Positions 15,694 to 24,926 of a stretch of 43,786 bases of DNA are shown in pieces. The notes beneath the pieces were generated by a model. That model did no database searches and was not told the DNA's origin. It saw only the letters and a program-made list of their open reading frames with translations. The DNA lies in assembly GCA_028708605.1 (NCBI GenBank), contig JAQVYS010000009.1:1-43786 (forward strand), in the 5' to 3' direction. The translations under genes were made by a program, and so were the position numbers. The DNA is from Bacillota bacterium (GTDB lineage: Bacteria > Bacillota > DTU065). The first letter of the stretch is position 1, and every line of letters starts with the position of its first letter.

Positions 15694-16539
15694 TTGATGA
15701 CTACATTACTTGGCTCCAGAGAAAATGGCGATATTGTTGTTTGGGGAGTTCCAATGGACTTTACAGCAAGCTGGAGACCTGGATCTAGATTTGCTTTTGA
15801 TGCAATTCGGCTTGTCTCATCTAGCCTAGAGTTGTATAGTCCATATTTTGACAGATCCTTAGAGGATGTTGCATTCGAAGATAGAGGCCATGCCAAGCTA
15901 AACTGGGGAGATGTAGGTGGCTCGTTAGAACTGATAAAAGAGCAAGCTAAAAGCATTTTAGAGTCAGGCAAGAAGCTTATTTCTGTAGGCGGGGATCACT
16001 TGGTAAGCTTTCCTTTAATACTTGCCACAAAAGAGTTGTATCCAGATCTTAAAGTGGTGCAATTTGACGCCCACACAGATTTAAGACAAAACTTTTTAGG
16101 CTCAGAGCTTTCTCATGCAACAGTTTTGCGGATGGTAGCAGATAGCTTAGACCTTATGAGTGTGGCCCAGATTGGGATTCGCTCTGGTGAAAAAGAAGAG
16201 TTCTACTGGGCAACGGGAAATACTCATTTTTACCCCGACAAAGACTTTGATGTTGTATCGGCAGCCAAGGAAGTAGTAAAGGTATTTAAGAACAAGCCTG
16301 TTTATGTCACTGTAGATATCGATGTTTTAGACCCAGCGTTTGCTCCTGGGACAGGAACCCCAGAGCCTGGGGGATGCACCAGTAAAGAGCTCTTTAAGGC
16401 TCTGTATATCTTGATGGAAAACCTTAATGTTATTGGCGCTGATCTTGTTGAAATAGCTCCTGACTACGATAACTCTCAAAGAACTGCTTTTTTAGGAGCT
16501 AAGATAGTTAGGGAAATGATTTTAGGAATAAGCAAATGA
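15694..16539 (+). CDS. speB: Agmatinase (ureohydrolase)
   Basis: A 281-residue manganese ureohydrolase converting agmatine to putrescine and urea. Metal-binding motifs are intact: SVGGDHLVSFP, QFDAHTDLR, and VDIDVLDPAFAPGTGTPEPGG, with ADLVEIAPDYD near the end. TAGGAGG lies at 15677-15683; the TTG at 15694 is ten bases and the ATG at 15697 thirteen bases downstream, so the exact start is ambiguous by one codon. It is probably cotranscribed with speE. Family members also include guanidinobutyrase and formiminoglutamase; the speE neighbour argues for agmatinase. Confidence 0.92.
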   Translation: MMTTLLGSRENGDIVVWGVPMDFTASWRPGSRFAFDAIRLVSSSLELYSPYFDRSLEDVAFEDRGHAKLNWGDVGGSLELIKEQAKSILESGKKLISVGGDHLVSFPLILATKELYPDLKVVQFDAHTDLRQNFLGSELSHATVLRMVADSLDLMSVAQIGIRSGEKEEFYWATGNTHFYPDKDFDVVSAAKEVVKVFKNKPVYVTVDIDVLDPAFAPGTGTPEPGGCTSKELFKALYILMENLNVIGADLVEIAPDYDNSQRTAFLGAKIVREMILGISK

Positions 16540-16545
16540 ATCTGA

Positions 16546-16578
16546 AAAAAGAGGGGCTATTCATTGAATAGCCCCGTA
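16546..16578 (-). terminator. Terminator between speB and the convergent deacetylase gene
   Basis: Perfect 10-bp stem GGGGCTATTC (16553-16562) and GAATAGCCCC (16566-16575), loop of three. On the minus strand it is followed by TCTTTTTT, a good tail for the deacetylase gene; the plus-strand tail is weaker, so speB is probably only partly terminated here. Confidence 0.8.
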
Positions 16579-16599
16579 CTTATTAGGTACACTTTGTTA

Positions 16600-17373
16600 T
16601 TAAGTTGCAGAGCGCCTTGGGGGCCCTGGCATCTTTTGCCACCTGCCCTGAGGATCTAGCTTTAAGAGCTCACTAACAGGTACAAAACGGTAACCTTGCT
16701 TTCTTAGTGCATCGATTACTAGAGGGAGAGCTTCAGGCGTATCTGTAGCACTGTCGGAAGCGTGGAACAGGATAATATCGCCTGGGTGTACTTTTTTTAA
16801 GACCCGATCTACAATGGCGTTTGTCCCTGGTTTAGTCCAATCTAGAGAGTCGGTACCCCATTGGATAACAGTGTAACCTAGACCTTCTGCAGCTTGGATA
16901 ACCTTATTATTGTAATCTCCGTTAGGCGTTCTTAAAAGCCAAGGCTTTACCTCTAACACTTCTTCTAGAATTCGAGAAGCTTTGAGGAGTTCTGTTTGGA
17001 TTTCAGATGCAGATAGTCCGCTTAAATTTACATGTCTTTGTCCGTGGCTGGCAATTTCGTGCCCGCCTTCTTTGATTTTTAACGCAATTTCTTGATTGCG
17101 TTCTACCCAAGGACCAGACAAAAAGAATGTGGAGGTAACTTCCTTTTCTTGTAGAATTTTGAGAACAGGTTCAGGTACAAGGGTTCCCCAGCTAATATCA
17201 AAAGTTAAGGCTACAACCTTTTCCTGTGTTTCAATGGAATAGACAGGAATTAATCTAGTAGCACCTGCGGTAGTTGCTATAAGTGGGCCTGAGATAATGC
17301 CTGCAAGCAGTGCAAGGGCAAGTATACTAAACACTAAAAGATGCTTACGTGAAACGCGGAATACGTAAATCAA
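16600..17373 (-). CDS. pdaB: PdaB-type polysaccharide deacetylase (spore-associated)
   Basis: A 257-residue protein with one N-terminal membrane anchor (about 10-35) and an extracytoplasmic NodB domain. Motif 1 is LTFDISWG (D59) in place of the usual TFDDG, a change also typical of Bacillus PdaB; motif 2 is SHGQRH (H110, H114); further motifs are LLRTPNGDYN and GDIILFHASD. Members remove acetyl groups from peptidoglycan or related glycans; PdaB is needed to keep the spore cortex intact. The loss of the second metal-binding Asp makes catalysis uncertain. TTG at 17373 is preceded by AGGGAGGTG. It is divergent from the HAD gene, 94 bases away. Confidence 0.8.
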   Translation of the reverse strand: MIYVFRVSRKHLLVFSILALALLAGIISGPLIATTAGATRLIPVYSIETQEKVVALTFDISWGTLVPEPVLKILQEKEVTSTFFLSGPWVERNQEIALKIKEGGHEIASHGQRHVNLSGLSASEIQTELLKASRILEEVLEVKPWLLRTPNGDYNNKVIQAAEGLGYTVIQWGTDSLDWTKPGTNAIVDRVLKKVHPGDIILFHASDSATDTPEALPLVIDALRKQGYRFVPVSELLKLDPQGRWQKMPGPPRRSAT

Positions 17374-17467
17374 TTCCGGTTCACCTCCCTAAATAAGATT
17401 CTCTCTAATATATATGTCTTGTGGTATGCTAGATATTGATTAAAAAACAAAAACCGGAGGATAGGAA

Positions 17468-18235
17468 ATGAACGCTAACTGGGATGCAATTTTGTTTGAC
17501 ATGGATGGAACTCTAATCGATATTAATATGAAAGAATTTTTAAATGAGTATTTTGGTCTTTGGCAAAAAGCAGTGGAAAAGTTCACTAGCAAGCCAGGTG
17601 ACTTTGTCAACAATTTAATAGTTGCAACTGACCAAATGGTAAAAAATACTGATCCAAACCTGACAAATGAAGATGTTTTTTGGCAGACGTTCTCTAAGTT
17701 TGGCTGGGATGACCAGGTTTATAAGCCTGTTTCAACTAAGTTTTATGAGAATGAATTTCAGTCCCTAGATTATTTAATTACTCAAAGACCTGTTATGATA
17801 GAACTAGTAGAAAAAATAAATGGTAAAACAAAACTTGCTCTAGCTACTAATTCGGTGTTTCCCAAAAAAGCCATTCTTTCTAGACTTACTTGGGGTGGGT
17901 TTAAAGAGGAATATTTCGATTTTGTAGCTTGCTATGAAGAGATGCATTTCTGTAAGCCAAGGCCAGAGTATTTTTTAGAGATTGCTAAAGATTTAGGTGT
18001 TCATCCCGAAAGATGCTTAGTAGTTGGCGACGATCCCCAGTTAGATTTAGTTGCCCATAAGCAGGGCATGGAGACTTTTTTCTTAGATACCTATGATGGG
18101 CAAAACGCTGAATGGGAAGGCGAAGCTATTCATGTTGTAAGTGAAGAAGACCGAATTAGGGGAAGAGAAGTCGCGGATCATTATGGAGACATAAGTGATC
18201 TAGAGCAGTTTATTATGGCAGGATTAGAAAAATAA
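17468..18235 (+). CDS. HAD-superfamily hydrolase
   Basis: A 255-residue cytosolic phosphatase-like protein with all four HAD motifs: LFDMDGTLID (nucleophile and acid Asp), LATNSVF (Thr/Ser motif 2), KPRPEYF (Lys motif 3) and VVGDDPQLD (metal Asp motif 4). An alpha-helical cap lies between motifs 1 and 2, as in subclass I enzymes. The substrate cannot be predicted. ATG 17468 follows GGAGGA. It is followed after 85 bases by a secreted barrel-like protein with no terminator between them. Confidence 0.88.
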   Translation: MNANWDAILFDMDGTLIDINMKEFLNEYFGLWQKAVEKFTSKPGDFVNNLIVATDQMVKNTDPNLTNEDVFWQTFSKFGWDDQVYKPVSTKFYENEFQSLDYLITQRPVMIELVEKINGKTKLALATNSVFPKKAILSRLTWGGFKEEYFDFVACYEEMHFCKPRPEYFLEIAKDLGVHPERCLVVGDDPQLDLVAHKQGMETFFLDTYDGQNAEWEGEAIHVVSEEDRIRGREVADHYGDISDLEQFIMAGLEK

Positions 18236-18288
18236 TTAGAGAACAATTAAGAGTAGACAAAAACAGAGGAGGGAAGGTAGCCTGATTT

Positions 18289-18302
18289 TTTGCACGTGCA
18301 AA
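18289..18302. promoter_or_regulatory. 14-bp perfect palindrome, possible operator
   Basis: TTTGCACGTGCAAA, fully self-complementary, 19 bases before the start of the barrel-like gene. It could be a protein-binding site or a small hairpin in the leader. Nothing else supports either role. Confidence 0.35.
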
Positions 18303-18320
18303 GAAGAGGCGCCGGTACTT

Positions 18321-18992
18321 TTGAAAAAGAATAATTATGTCCTGTTTGTTGGGCTATTAGTTCTCCTAGTGGGCGTTATAGTTAGCGCAGACACTGATTT
18401 TTATAACCGACGCACATGGCCTCCTATTTTGGATCTAAATGTCTCTAATCTTGAAGTTTCAGTCGCAAATGTTAATCTAGATTCAATGAATGCTTCTTTG
18501 GCAGCTAATAATTTCGAACCTATTGTAGGTCCGTTGTGGGGATATGGGTACGGTACATTTACAAAGAAAGTGCCTCACGACAAAGTTAACTTTGGTCTTT
18601 ATACTACTCAGCTATTTAAGACTACCGTTAAAGGCGTAAAAAAAGCTAGCTTTGGTCTTCATACTGTAAGATTGCAGGCAAATAAAGACTTTGGCAACAA
18701 AGCCTTTACACTGTCTCCAAAGGCAGGTGTTGGTCTCAGTTTTGTTACCTTATCTCTAAGACATAAGGAAGTTGATGATATCTATTTTGAGCCTAGAGAA
18801 GCAATTGACAGAGGTTTTTATATTAGCGGCTCGGTAGGTTTTAATGTTCACTTTAATGTCAATCAGATATTTGCTTTTACAGGTTCTGCAGAATATTTTG
18901 GTGGGTATAAGCTGTTTAAGCCTATTCAGGATCTTGACTCATATACCGGTTTTAGATTTGGTTTAGGTTTAGTTACAAGCCTGCCTTTTTAA
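18321..18992 (+). CDS. Secreted outer-membrane-barrel-like protein
   Basis: A 223-residue exported protein with a signal peptide (1-23, ending VSA). The mature part alternates hydrophobic and polar residues in strands rich in Gly and aromatics (GVGLSFVTLSL, GFYISGSVGFNVHF, FAFTGSAEYFGGYKLF), and the last residue is Phe after GLGLVTSLPF. This is the pattern of outer membrane beta-barrels, where the terminal Phe helps BAM recognition. The family is unknown. Start TTG 18321 gives MKKNNYVLFVG; the ribosome binding site is only a modest AGAGG about 12 bases upstream. Its localisation is inference and depends on the organism being diderm. Confidence 0.65.
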   Translation: MKKNNYVLFVGLLVLLVGVIVSADTDFYNRRTWPPILDLNVSNLEVSVANVNLDSMNASLAANNFEPIVGPLWGYGYGTFTKKVPHDKVNFGLYTTQLFKTTVKGVKKASFGLHTVRLQANKDFGNKAFTLSPKAGVGLSFVTLSLRHKEVDDIYFEPREAIDRGFYISGSVGFNVHFNVNQIFAFTGSAEYFGGYKLFKPIQDLDSYTGFRFGLGLVTSLPF

Positions 18993-19021
18993 GTTTTTTT
19001 ATATGATAGGAGTGTTTATTT

Positions 19022-19369
19022 ATGGCATGGGTAATTGTAGTTCTAGTTTTGGTAGTGTTGGTAGCAGTCTTTATAGCTATGAAGAAAAAAGGCGGCGGGG
19101 AAGCAGAGAATGTCGAAGCCAAAATCAACAGAGCGCTAATTCAAGAAGACGGTAACAAAGTGATTGTACAGCTTTTTGTAGCTACCTCATACAACGATGA
19201 CCTTAAATGCTTTTTTAGTACAAGCAAAGACAAAGCTCCAACTAAAGAGGATCTTAAAATTCGAGACAAAGTTGTCCTAAAAGGCGTTTGGGACCAATCA
19301 ACAAACCCATATACATTTAAGGTAAAAGAAATCGTCAATACTACACAAAATAAATCATTCAAATCCTAA
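19022..19369 (+). CDS. Small membrane-anchored protein of unknown function
   Basis: A 115-residue protein with one N-terminal membrane helix (residues 2-20, WVIVVLVLVVLVAVFIAM), a KKKGGG linker and a soluble domain with strand-rich segments (KVIVQLFVAT, DKVVLKGVW, YTFKVKEIV) that may form a small OB-like barrel. The sequence is not assigned to a family. ATG 19022 follows ATAGGAG. It comes 29 bases after the barrel-like gene and ends at a terminator, so the two may share a transcript. Confidence 0.7.
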   Translation: MAWVIVVLVLVVLVAVFIAMKKKGGGEAENVEAKINRALIQEDGNKVIVQLFVATSYNDDLKCFFSTSKDKAPTKEDLKIRDKVVLKGVWDQSTNPYTFKVKEIVNTTQNKSFKS

Positions 19370-19397
19370 AGAGTCCATCAAAGGGCTCTTTGTCTTT
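19368..19397 (+). terminator. Terminator after the small membrane protein gene
   Basis: AAAGAGTCC (19368-19376) pairs with GGGCTCTTT (19383-19391), one G-T pair, followed by GTCTTT. Confidence 0.7.
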
Positions 19398-19466
19398 AAA
19401 TGGCTTTTTGAAGATCCTCTGTTCTGGATAAACTACTGAAAAGAAAGTAGTTTAGGAGGATGAATT

Positions 19467-19898
19467 TTGCAATATCTAGCATTACTTGCCAGTGCTTTAA
19501 GTGGTGCTTTTATGGCTCTGCAAGGTGTCTTTAATTCAAGACTCACACAAAAAGCCGGGCTTTTTAGAGGGAACCTTTATATCCACCTGATTGCAGTGGG
19601 TTTAGCTTTAGTCTTGTATCTGATTTTACCCCATCCTGTGATAAGAGAGAAACTGACTTTTCTAGATTTTATGGGAGGCTTTTTAGCTCCGGCAATTATT
19701 ATGCTAGTGGTATATGGCATTACTAAAACAGGAGCATTTTCAGCAACAGTTGCAATTGTTGCGGCGCAAACACTTTCTGCGGCGCTTCTTGATAATTTTG
19801 GGCTTTTAGGATTAGAGAAAAAATCATTCACTTTTGTCGAACTCTTAGGTGCAGTATTAATTGTCTCTGGAGTATATTTAGTCTTAAAGATTAAATGA
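19467..19898 (+). CDS. YdcZ (DUF606) family DMT-type membrane protein
   Basis: A 143-residue integral membrane protein with about five hydrophobic helices. The opening SALSGAFMALQGVFNSRL matches the DUF606/YdcZ family, a five-helix branch of the drug/metabolite transporter superfamily, and the C-terminal half shows KTGAFSATVAIVAAQTLSA then DNFGLLG, also typical. Members often act in pairs, but only one copy is present. Transported substrate unknown. TTG 19467 follows GGAGGA. A 7-bp hairpin (AACTACT 19431-19437 with AGTAGTT 19446-19452) ends two bases before the ribosome binding site. Confidence 0.8.
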   Translation: MQYLALLASALSGAFMALQGVFNSRLTQKAGLFRGNLYIHLIAVGLALVLYLILPHPVIREKLTFLDFMGGFLAPAIIMLVVYGITKTGAFSATVAIVAAQTLSAALLDNFGLLGLEKKSFTFVELLGAVLIVSGVYLVLKIK

Positions 19899-19979
19899 CA
19901 TTCCTTAGAGCATTTTGCTTCAATCTCCATAAAATCAACTAAGAACTGAATATTCTTAGCTATTTACAATAATGTTGTC

Positions 19980-20008
19980 TTGAGAATTTCTTGCTAAAAT
20001 GCTAAGAT
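19980..20008 (+). promoter_or_regulatory. Promoter candidate for the DUF1934 gene
   Basis: TTGAGA (19980-19985), 17-base spacer, TAAGAT (20003-20008), implying a very short leader before the ribosome binding site at 20027-20033. Confidence 0.45.
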
Positions 20009-20039
20009 AATTTAGTTGACATGAATGGGGGAAGTTGCT

Positions 20040-20483
20040 TTGAAAGAAAAGATCATGTTGCATATTGAGGCTTACCAAGTTGATGAATACGGCAAAAAAG
20101 AGCATGTTGTATCTTTGGATACAATTGGACAAGCTAGCTGGATTGATAATCAGCTTTGTTTAGAGTATGAAGAAACTGAGCTTATCGGGGTAAGAGGTAC
20201 AACTACGCAGATTTGGCTACCCCTAGAAGGTGATCAAAAGGTCACTGTTAAAAGGCGAGGTGCTTCTACTTTAAGGCAGGTTTACGCTAAAGGCCAAAAA
20301 GATTTAGCCTCATATGAAACCCCCTATGGCAGAATGGAAATAGAGATTATGCCTTGGAAAGTTTTGATTGAAAGAACCGATACAGAGATAAGTGTTCAAC
20401 TTGGCTATGATCTTTCAGTCAGTGGCCAATATGTTGGCCAGCACCATTTAAGTATCGCCGGGAAACTAAGTGTTTCAAACTAA
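20040..20483 (+). CDS. ywiB: DUF1934 (YwiB) family protein
   Basis: A 147-residue cytosolic protein predicted to form a lipocalin-like beta barrel. Recognisable family features are YEETELIGVRGTTTQIWLP, VTVKRRGAS, and ASYETPYGRMEIEIM, followed by a LGYDLSVSGQ strand. Function is unknown in all members. The TTG at 20040 (MKEKIMLHIE) has GGGGGAA six bases upstream and is preferred to the ATG at 20025, which would lie on that site. In Bacillus subtilis ywiB sits near speE, speB and pyrG, as it does here. The next gene starts 14 bases downstream. Confidence 0.85.
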   Translation: MKEKIMLHIEAYQVDEYGKKEHVVSLDTIGQASWIDNQLCLEYEETELIGVRGTTTQIWLPLEGDQKVTVKRRGASTLRQVYAKGQKDLASYETPYGRMEIEIMPWKVLIERTDTEISVQLGYDLSVSGQYVGQHHLSIAGKLSVSN

Positions 20484-20496
20484 AGGGGGTACAGCT

Positions 20497-21153
20497 TTGT
20501 CAGAAAAAAAGATTTACAAACCACAATTTCATAAGCTGATTTCTGAATGGGTTTCTCTTTTATGGCAACATTTAGGTGTGGTGGTAATTTTAAGTGCTAT
20601 TGGATTTTTTGGTTCCGCGCCAATTATAACAGGCGGCATTATCTTTATTGGGCTGTATAACTATACCAAGCTTTTAGTCGGAAAAGAGCTGGCCTTACGT
20701 GAAGATTTCACTTCTGCTATCAAGGAGAAATGGAAAAGTGCAACAGCTCTCTTTTTATTGATTTTTATTGTTCTTGCAATAATTGTATTTGATCTGTATT
20801 TCTTTTGGAACTTTACAGTTAGAATATTTTTCTGGGTAGGCATTTGGTTTGCCATTATTTTTATGATGGGTGCAATCTATATGTTCCCAATGCTAGCCGA
20901 CCAGGATGTGGGGCTAAAAAAGATTATAACCCGTTCTTTTCGGATGGCTTTAATAGACCCGCTTTTTAGCTTTGTTGTCGCACTCTTTAGCCTGTTGTGG
21001 GTCGCTCTATGTATTGTCATTATTCCAATGCTTGCAACCTTGTGTTTGGCAGGTCTTGGTCTATGGACAAACATTGCGTATAGAGAGATGGTATTAAAAG
21101 TTGATAGTATCCTTGCTCAAAAAGATGAAAAACAAGATAGTGATTTAGAGTAA
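20497..21153 (+). CDS. DUF624 / YesL-like membrane protein
   Basis: A 218-residue membrane protein with about five predicted helices: VSLLWQHLGVVVILSAIGFF, a GGIIFIGLYNY segment, LFLLIFIVLAIIVFDLYFF, the following WVGIWFAIIFMMGAIY helix, and FVVALFSLLWVALCIVII. The arrangement and the proline/glycine pattern after helix 1 resemble DUF624 (YesL) proteins of unknown function. TTG 20497 with AAAGGGGG seven bases upstream is preferred to the GTG at 20470, which lies within the preceding gene. The C-terminus is charged (DEKQDSDLE). It is in one transcription unit with DUF1934 and probably pyrG. Confidence 0.6.
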   Translation: MSEKKIYKPQFHKLISEWVSLLWQHLGVVVILSAIGFFGSAPIITGGIIFIGLYNYTKLLVGKELALREDFTSAIKEKWKSATALFLLIFIVLAIIVFDLYFFWNFTVRIFFWVGIWFAIIFMMGAIYMFPMLADQDVGLKKIITRSFRMALIDPLFSFVVALFSLLWVALCIVIIPMLATLCLAGLGLWTNIAYREMVLKVDSILAQKDEKQDSDLE

Positions 21154-21191
21154 TAACATTATTAAAGGAATAAATTTTTACTTCAAGATAG

Positions 21192-22865
<1,674 letters not shown>

Positions 22866-22890
22866 GATTTTAAAATAATAGGTATAATTT

Positions 22891-22939
22891 AATGCCTCCC
22901 TACCCAAAATCAGATTAGTTGATTTTTTAGGGAGGCATT
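22891..22939 (+). promoter_or_regulatory. 19-bp hairpin enclosing a ribosome binding site
   Basis: AATGCCTCCCTA (22891-22902) pairs perfectly with TAGGGAGGCATT (22928-22939); inside, AAAATCA (22906-22912) pairs with TGATTTT (22920-22926). The right arm contains the AGGGAGG site of the following gene, whose ATG is at 22943. It may also terminate pyrG, but the T tail is short. A TATAAT lies at 22883-22888 just upstream. Confidence 0.75.
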
Positions 22940-22942
22940 TTG

Positions 22943-23455
22943 ATGAGGATTAAGATGGTAATTTTTGCTATTTTAGTACTTTTCTTTTGTAACATAACTA
23001 CTAGAGCTGAAGTCGTTACCATAAATGGTGTAACTAAGGCAATTCTTACTCGTATAGTTACAGAAGGGGGTAAAGACTATCTACAGTATAGAACCCCAGA
23101 AGAGGATCTTCACATAGCAGAGATTGATTTGAATACTCAGATTGTAGCCTATAACGATAAGCTAATTACTAATCAAGACCTAAAAGAGTTGATAGAAGAT
23201 AGCCAGTATTCTGCATGGGTTTGGTCATACAATAACAAGATCTCGAAGATGATGATTGCTAAAAACGTTTACAGTATCAGGATTAAAGCAATAGACCCAG
23301 CCTTAAAGCGTTTACTTTCTGTAGACGGAAGATGGTATAATGTATCGTGCGATGTAGCACTAAACCATTTGATTGCGGGCGAGTTAGTTAATGTTTATCT
23401 ATCTTTTGATGGTTCTTTAGAGAGAATACTACCTGCAGAGCCTATGGCTTTGTAA
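22943..23455 (+). CDS. Secreted protein of unknown function behind an RBS hairpin
   Basis: A 170-residue exported protein: signal peptide MRIKMVIFAILVLFFCNITTRA, then a domain beginning EVVTINGVTKAILTRIV, with ERILPAEPMAL at the end. The mature part is strand-rich with short repeats of the kind seen in small extracytoplasmic domains; no family is recognised. ATG 22943 is preferred to TTG 22940 by spacing from AGGGAGG (22929-22935). That site is fully paired in a very strong hairpin, so translation is probably controlled or coupled to an opening event. A strong terminator follows at 23533. Confidence 0.75.
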   Translation: MRIKMVIFAILVLFFCNITTRAEVVTINGVTKAILTRIVTEGGKDYLQYRTPEEDLHIAEIDLNTQIVAYNDKLITNQDLKELIEDSQYSAWVWSYNNKISKMMIAKNVYSIRIKAIDPALKRLLSVDGRWYNVSCDVALNHLIAGELVNVYLSFDGSLERILPAEPMAL

Positions 23456-23532
23456 AGCTACAATCTTAATGCGGTTAAACTATTAGCATAAAAAGGAAAA
23501 AGCGGATTCTCATTAAGAAAATTGGTAAGATT

Positions 23533-23556
23533 GCCCTGCTTGAGCAGGGCTTTTTT
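23533..23556 (+). terminator. Intrinsic terminator
   Basis: GCCCTGC (23533-23539) and GCAGGGC (23544-23550), loop TTGA, then six T. Textbook form. Confidence 0.92.
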
Positions 23557-23631
23557 AACATATCTTTAATTTACCAGACTAAATTTTGAACAAAAGCTTA
23601 CCTTTGGCAACATTATTTGTAGAAAAAAAGC

Positions 23632-23660
23632 AATGTCTCCTTTAATTGGCGACATTTTTG
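23632..23660. terminator. Second hairpin with T-rich flanks, bidirectional form
   Basis: AATGTCTCC (23632-23640) pairs with GGCGACATT (23648-23656) with one mismatch. The plus strand continues TTTG; the minus strand continues GCTTTTTTT, which is the better tail, although no minus-strand gene is seen here. Confidence 0.5.
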
Positions 23661-23873
23661 TTATATTATATAGTAGTGTAGTAACTGATAAGAGATTTAG
23701 CCAATCTGTAGAAATTTAATAGTTTTTTTAGAGTTAACGTTGATATCTATACAAATGATTAGTAAACAAAATCTTGGGTTATACTTTTTTAAGAGGTAAT
23801 GAAGGGATATTTAGCTTTGAAAGAGAACAATTTAGTAAAACGCGTAAATTAGAGATTTAGGTGGGATGATAAA

Positions 23874-24884
23874 ATGCCAGATAGACCAAGACCAAAAGGT
23901 CTGCTTATCGTAGGCATTGCCCTGGTTATTCTCCTTGGTTCAGGCTCGTATTTTATATTTAGAGCCTTTTTAGGTTATCCACTCTTTTGGGAGAATAATA
24001 TTGGTGGGGGTAATGAAGAGGATCTTCTCTATTTAGATAGAACCGATTTTTTAGTAGAAGATATCCCTACTCGTAGTTTGGATATAGAATCAATAGTTAG
24101 AGAAGTCGATGAAACAACTGTAGCAGCAGAAACAACACCTGAAGAATCTCTATCTGTTTGGGATAGAGTAACAACCCATGTCGTAACAAAAGGCGAAAGT
24201 CTTTGGACTATCGCCAGAAAATATGATGTGGATGTAGATACTCTAATAGGTGCAAACGAACTTAAAAGCCATGATAAGATTAGTATTGGACAGGAATTAA
24301 CCATCCTACCATTTAAAGGTGCCACACATAAAGTGGAAAAGGGCGAAAGCCTTTGGGAGATATCCCAAAGATATAATGTGTCTGTAAATGACATTATGGA
24401 AACTAACGCTTTAAGTAGCCAAAACATTAGAGTGGGTGAATTGCTTGTTATTCGTGGAGCTACTTTAACTTCAGCCGAAAAAGACAGAAGACTTCTTATT
24501 GCAAGAGGTGGAATACCTGAGTTTATCAGACCTGTTGACGGAGGATGGATCTCTTCTCGTTTTGGTATGCGTTGGGGTAGAATGCATCAGGGCCTAGATA
24601 TTGCAGTTAATACTGGTACACCAGTTAGAGCTGCAGCAGCTGGTACTGTAACTCAAGCTGGCAATGCAGGCAACTATGGTATTTTAGTCATTATTAAGCA
24701 TGCTAATGGCTATGAAACCCGTTATGCACATAATAGCAGAATGAATGTTAAGGTTGGTCAGTATGTAAAACAAGGAGACATAATTGCATATTCCGGCAAT
24801 ACTGGTAACTCTACCGGTCCACATCTCCATTTTGAAATTAGGATAAATGGTAAACCTCAAGATCCATTAAATATAATTAGATAA
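23874..24884 (+). CDS. Membrane-anchored LysM-LysM-M23 peptidase
   Basis: A 336-residue cell-wall hydrolase. Residues 10-32 form a single membrane anchor, followed by an acidic linker, two LysM domains that bind peptidoglycan glycan chains (THVVTKGESLWTIARKY at about 99 and THKVEKGESLWEISQRY at about 150), and a C-terminal M23 zinc metallopeptidase. Zinc ligands are in HQGLDI and HLHFE, with YGILVIIKHANGYETRYAH supplying the catalytic His. All M23 ligands appear present, so it is probably an active endopeptidase cutting peptide bridges, unlike degenerate SpoIIQ types. ATG 23874 follows AGGTGGGA. It is alone and closes at a bidirectional terminator. Confidence 0.9.
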   Translation: MPDRPRPKGLLIVGIALVILLGSGSYFIFRAFLGYPLFWENNIGGGNEEDLLYLDRTDFLVEDIPTRSLDIESIVREVDETTVAAETTPEESLSVWDRVTTHVVTKGESLWTIARKYDVDVDTLIGANELKSHDKISIGQELTILPFKGATHKVEKGESLWEISQRYNVSVNDIMETNALSSQNIRVGELLVIRGATLTSAEKDRRLLIARGGIPEFIRPVDGGWISSRFGMRWGRMHQGLDIAVNTGTPVRAAAAGTVTQAGNAGNYGILVIIKHANGYETRYAHNSRMNVKVGQYVKQGDIIAYSGNTGNSTGPHLHFEIRINGKPQDPLNIIR

Positions 24885-24890
24885 ATTAAA

Positions 24891-24926
24891 AAAGCGGGTT
24901 ATGGCTAAATAACCCGGCTTTTTTTT
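24891..24926. terminator. Bidirectional terminator between convergent genes
   Basis: AGC-GGGTTAT (24893-24902, one bulged G) pairs with ATAACCCGGCT region (24909-24919); eight T follow on the plus strand and CTTTTTT on the minus strand. Confidence 0.88.

Larger units (their letters stand above)
23456..23873. other. Intergenic region upstream of the LysM/M23 gene
   Basis: 418 bases with two terminator-like hairpins and the leader of the LysM/M23 gene. At 23818-23853 an 11-codon frame (TTG start, MKENNLVKRVN, TAG) follows GAAGGGA and could be a leader peptide; this is weak. TATACT at 23779-23784 is a possible -10 without a good -35. Confidence 0.4.
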
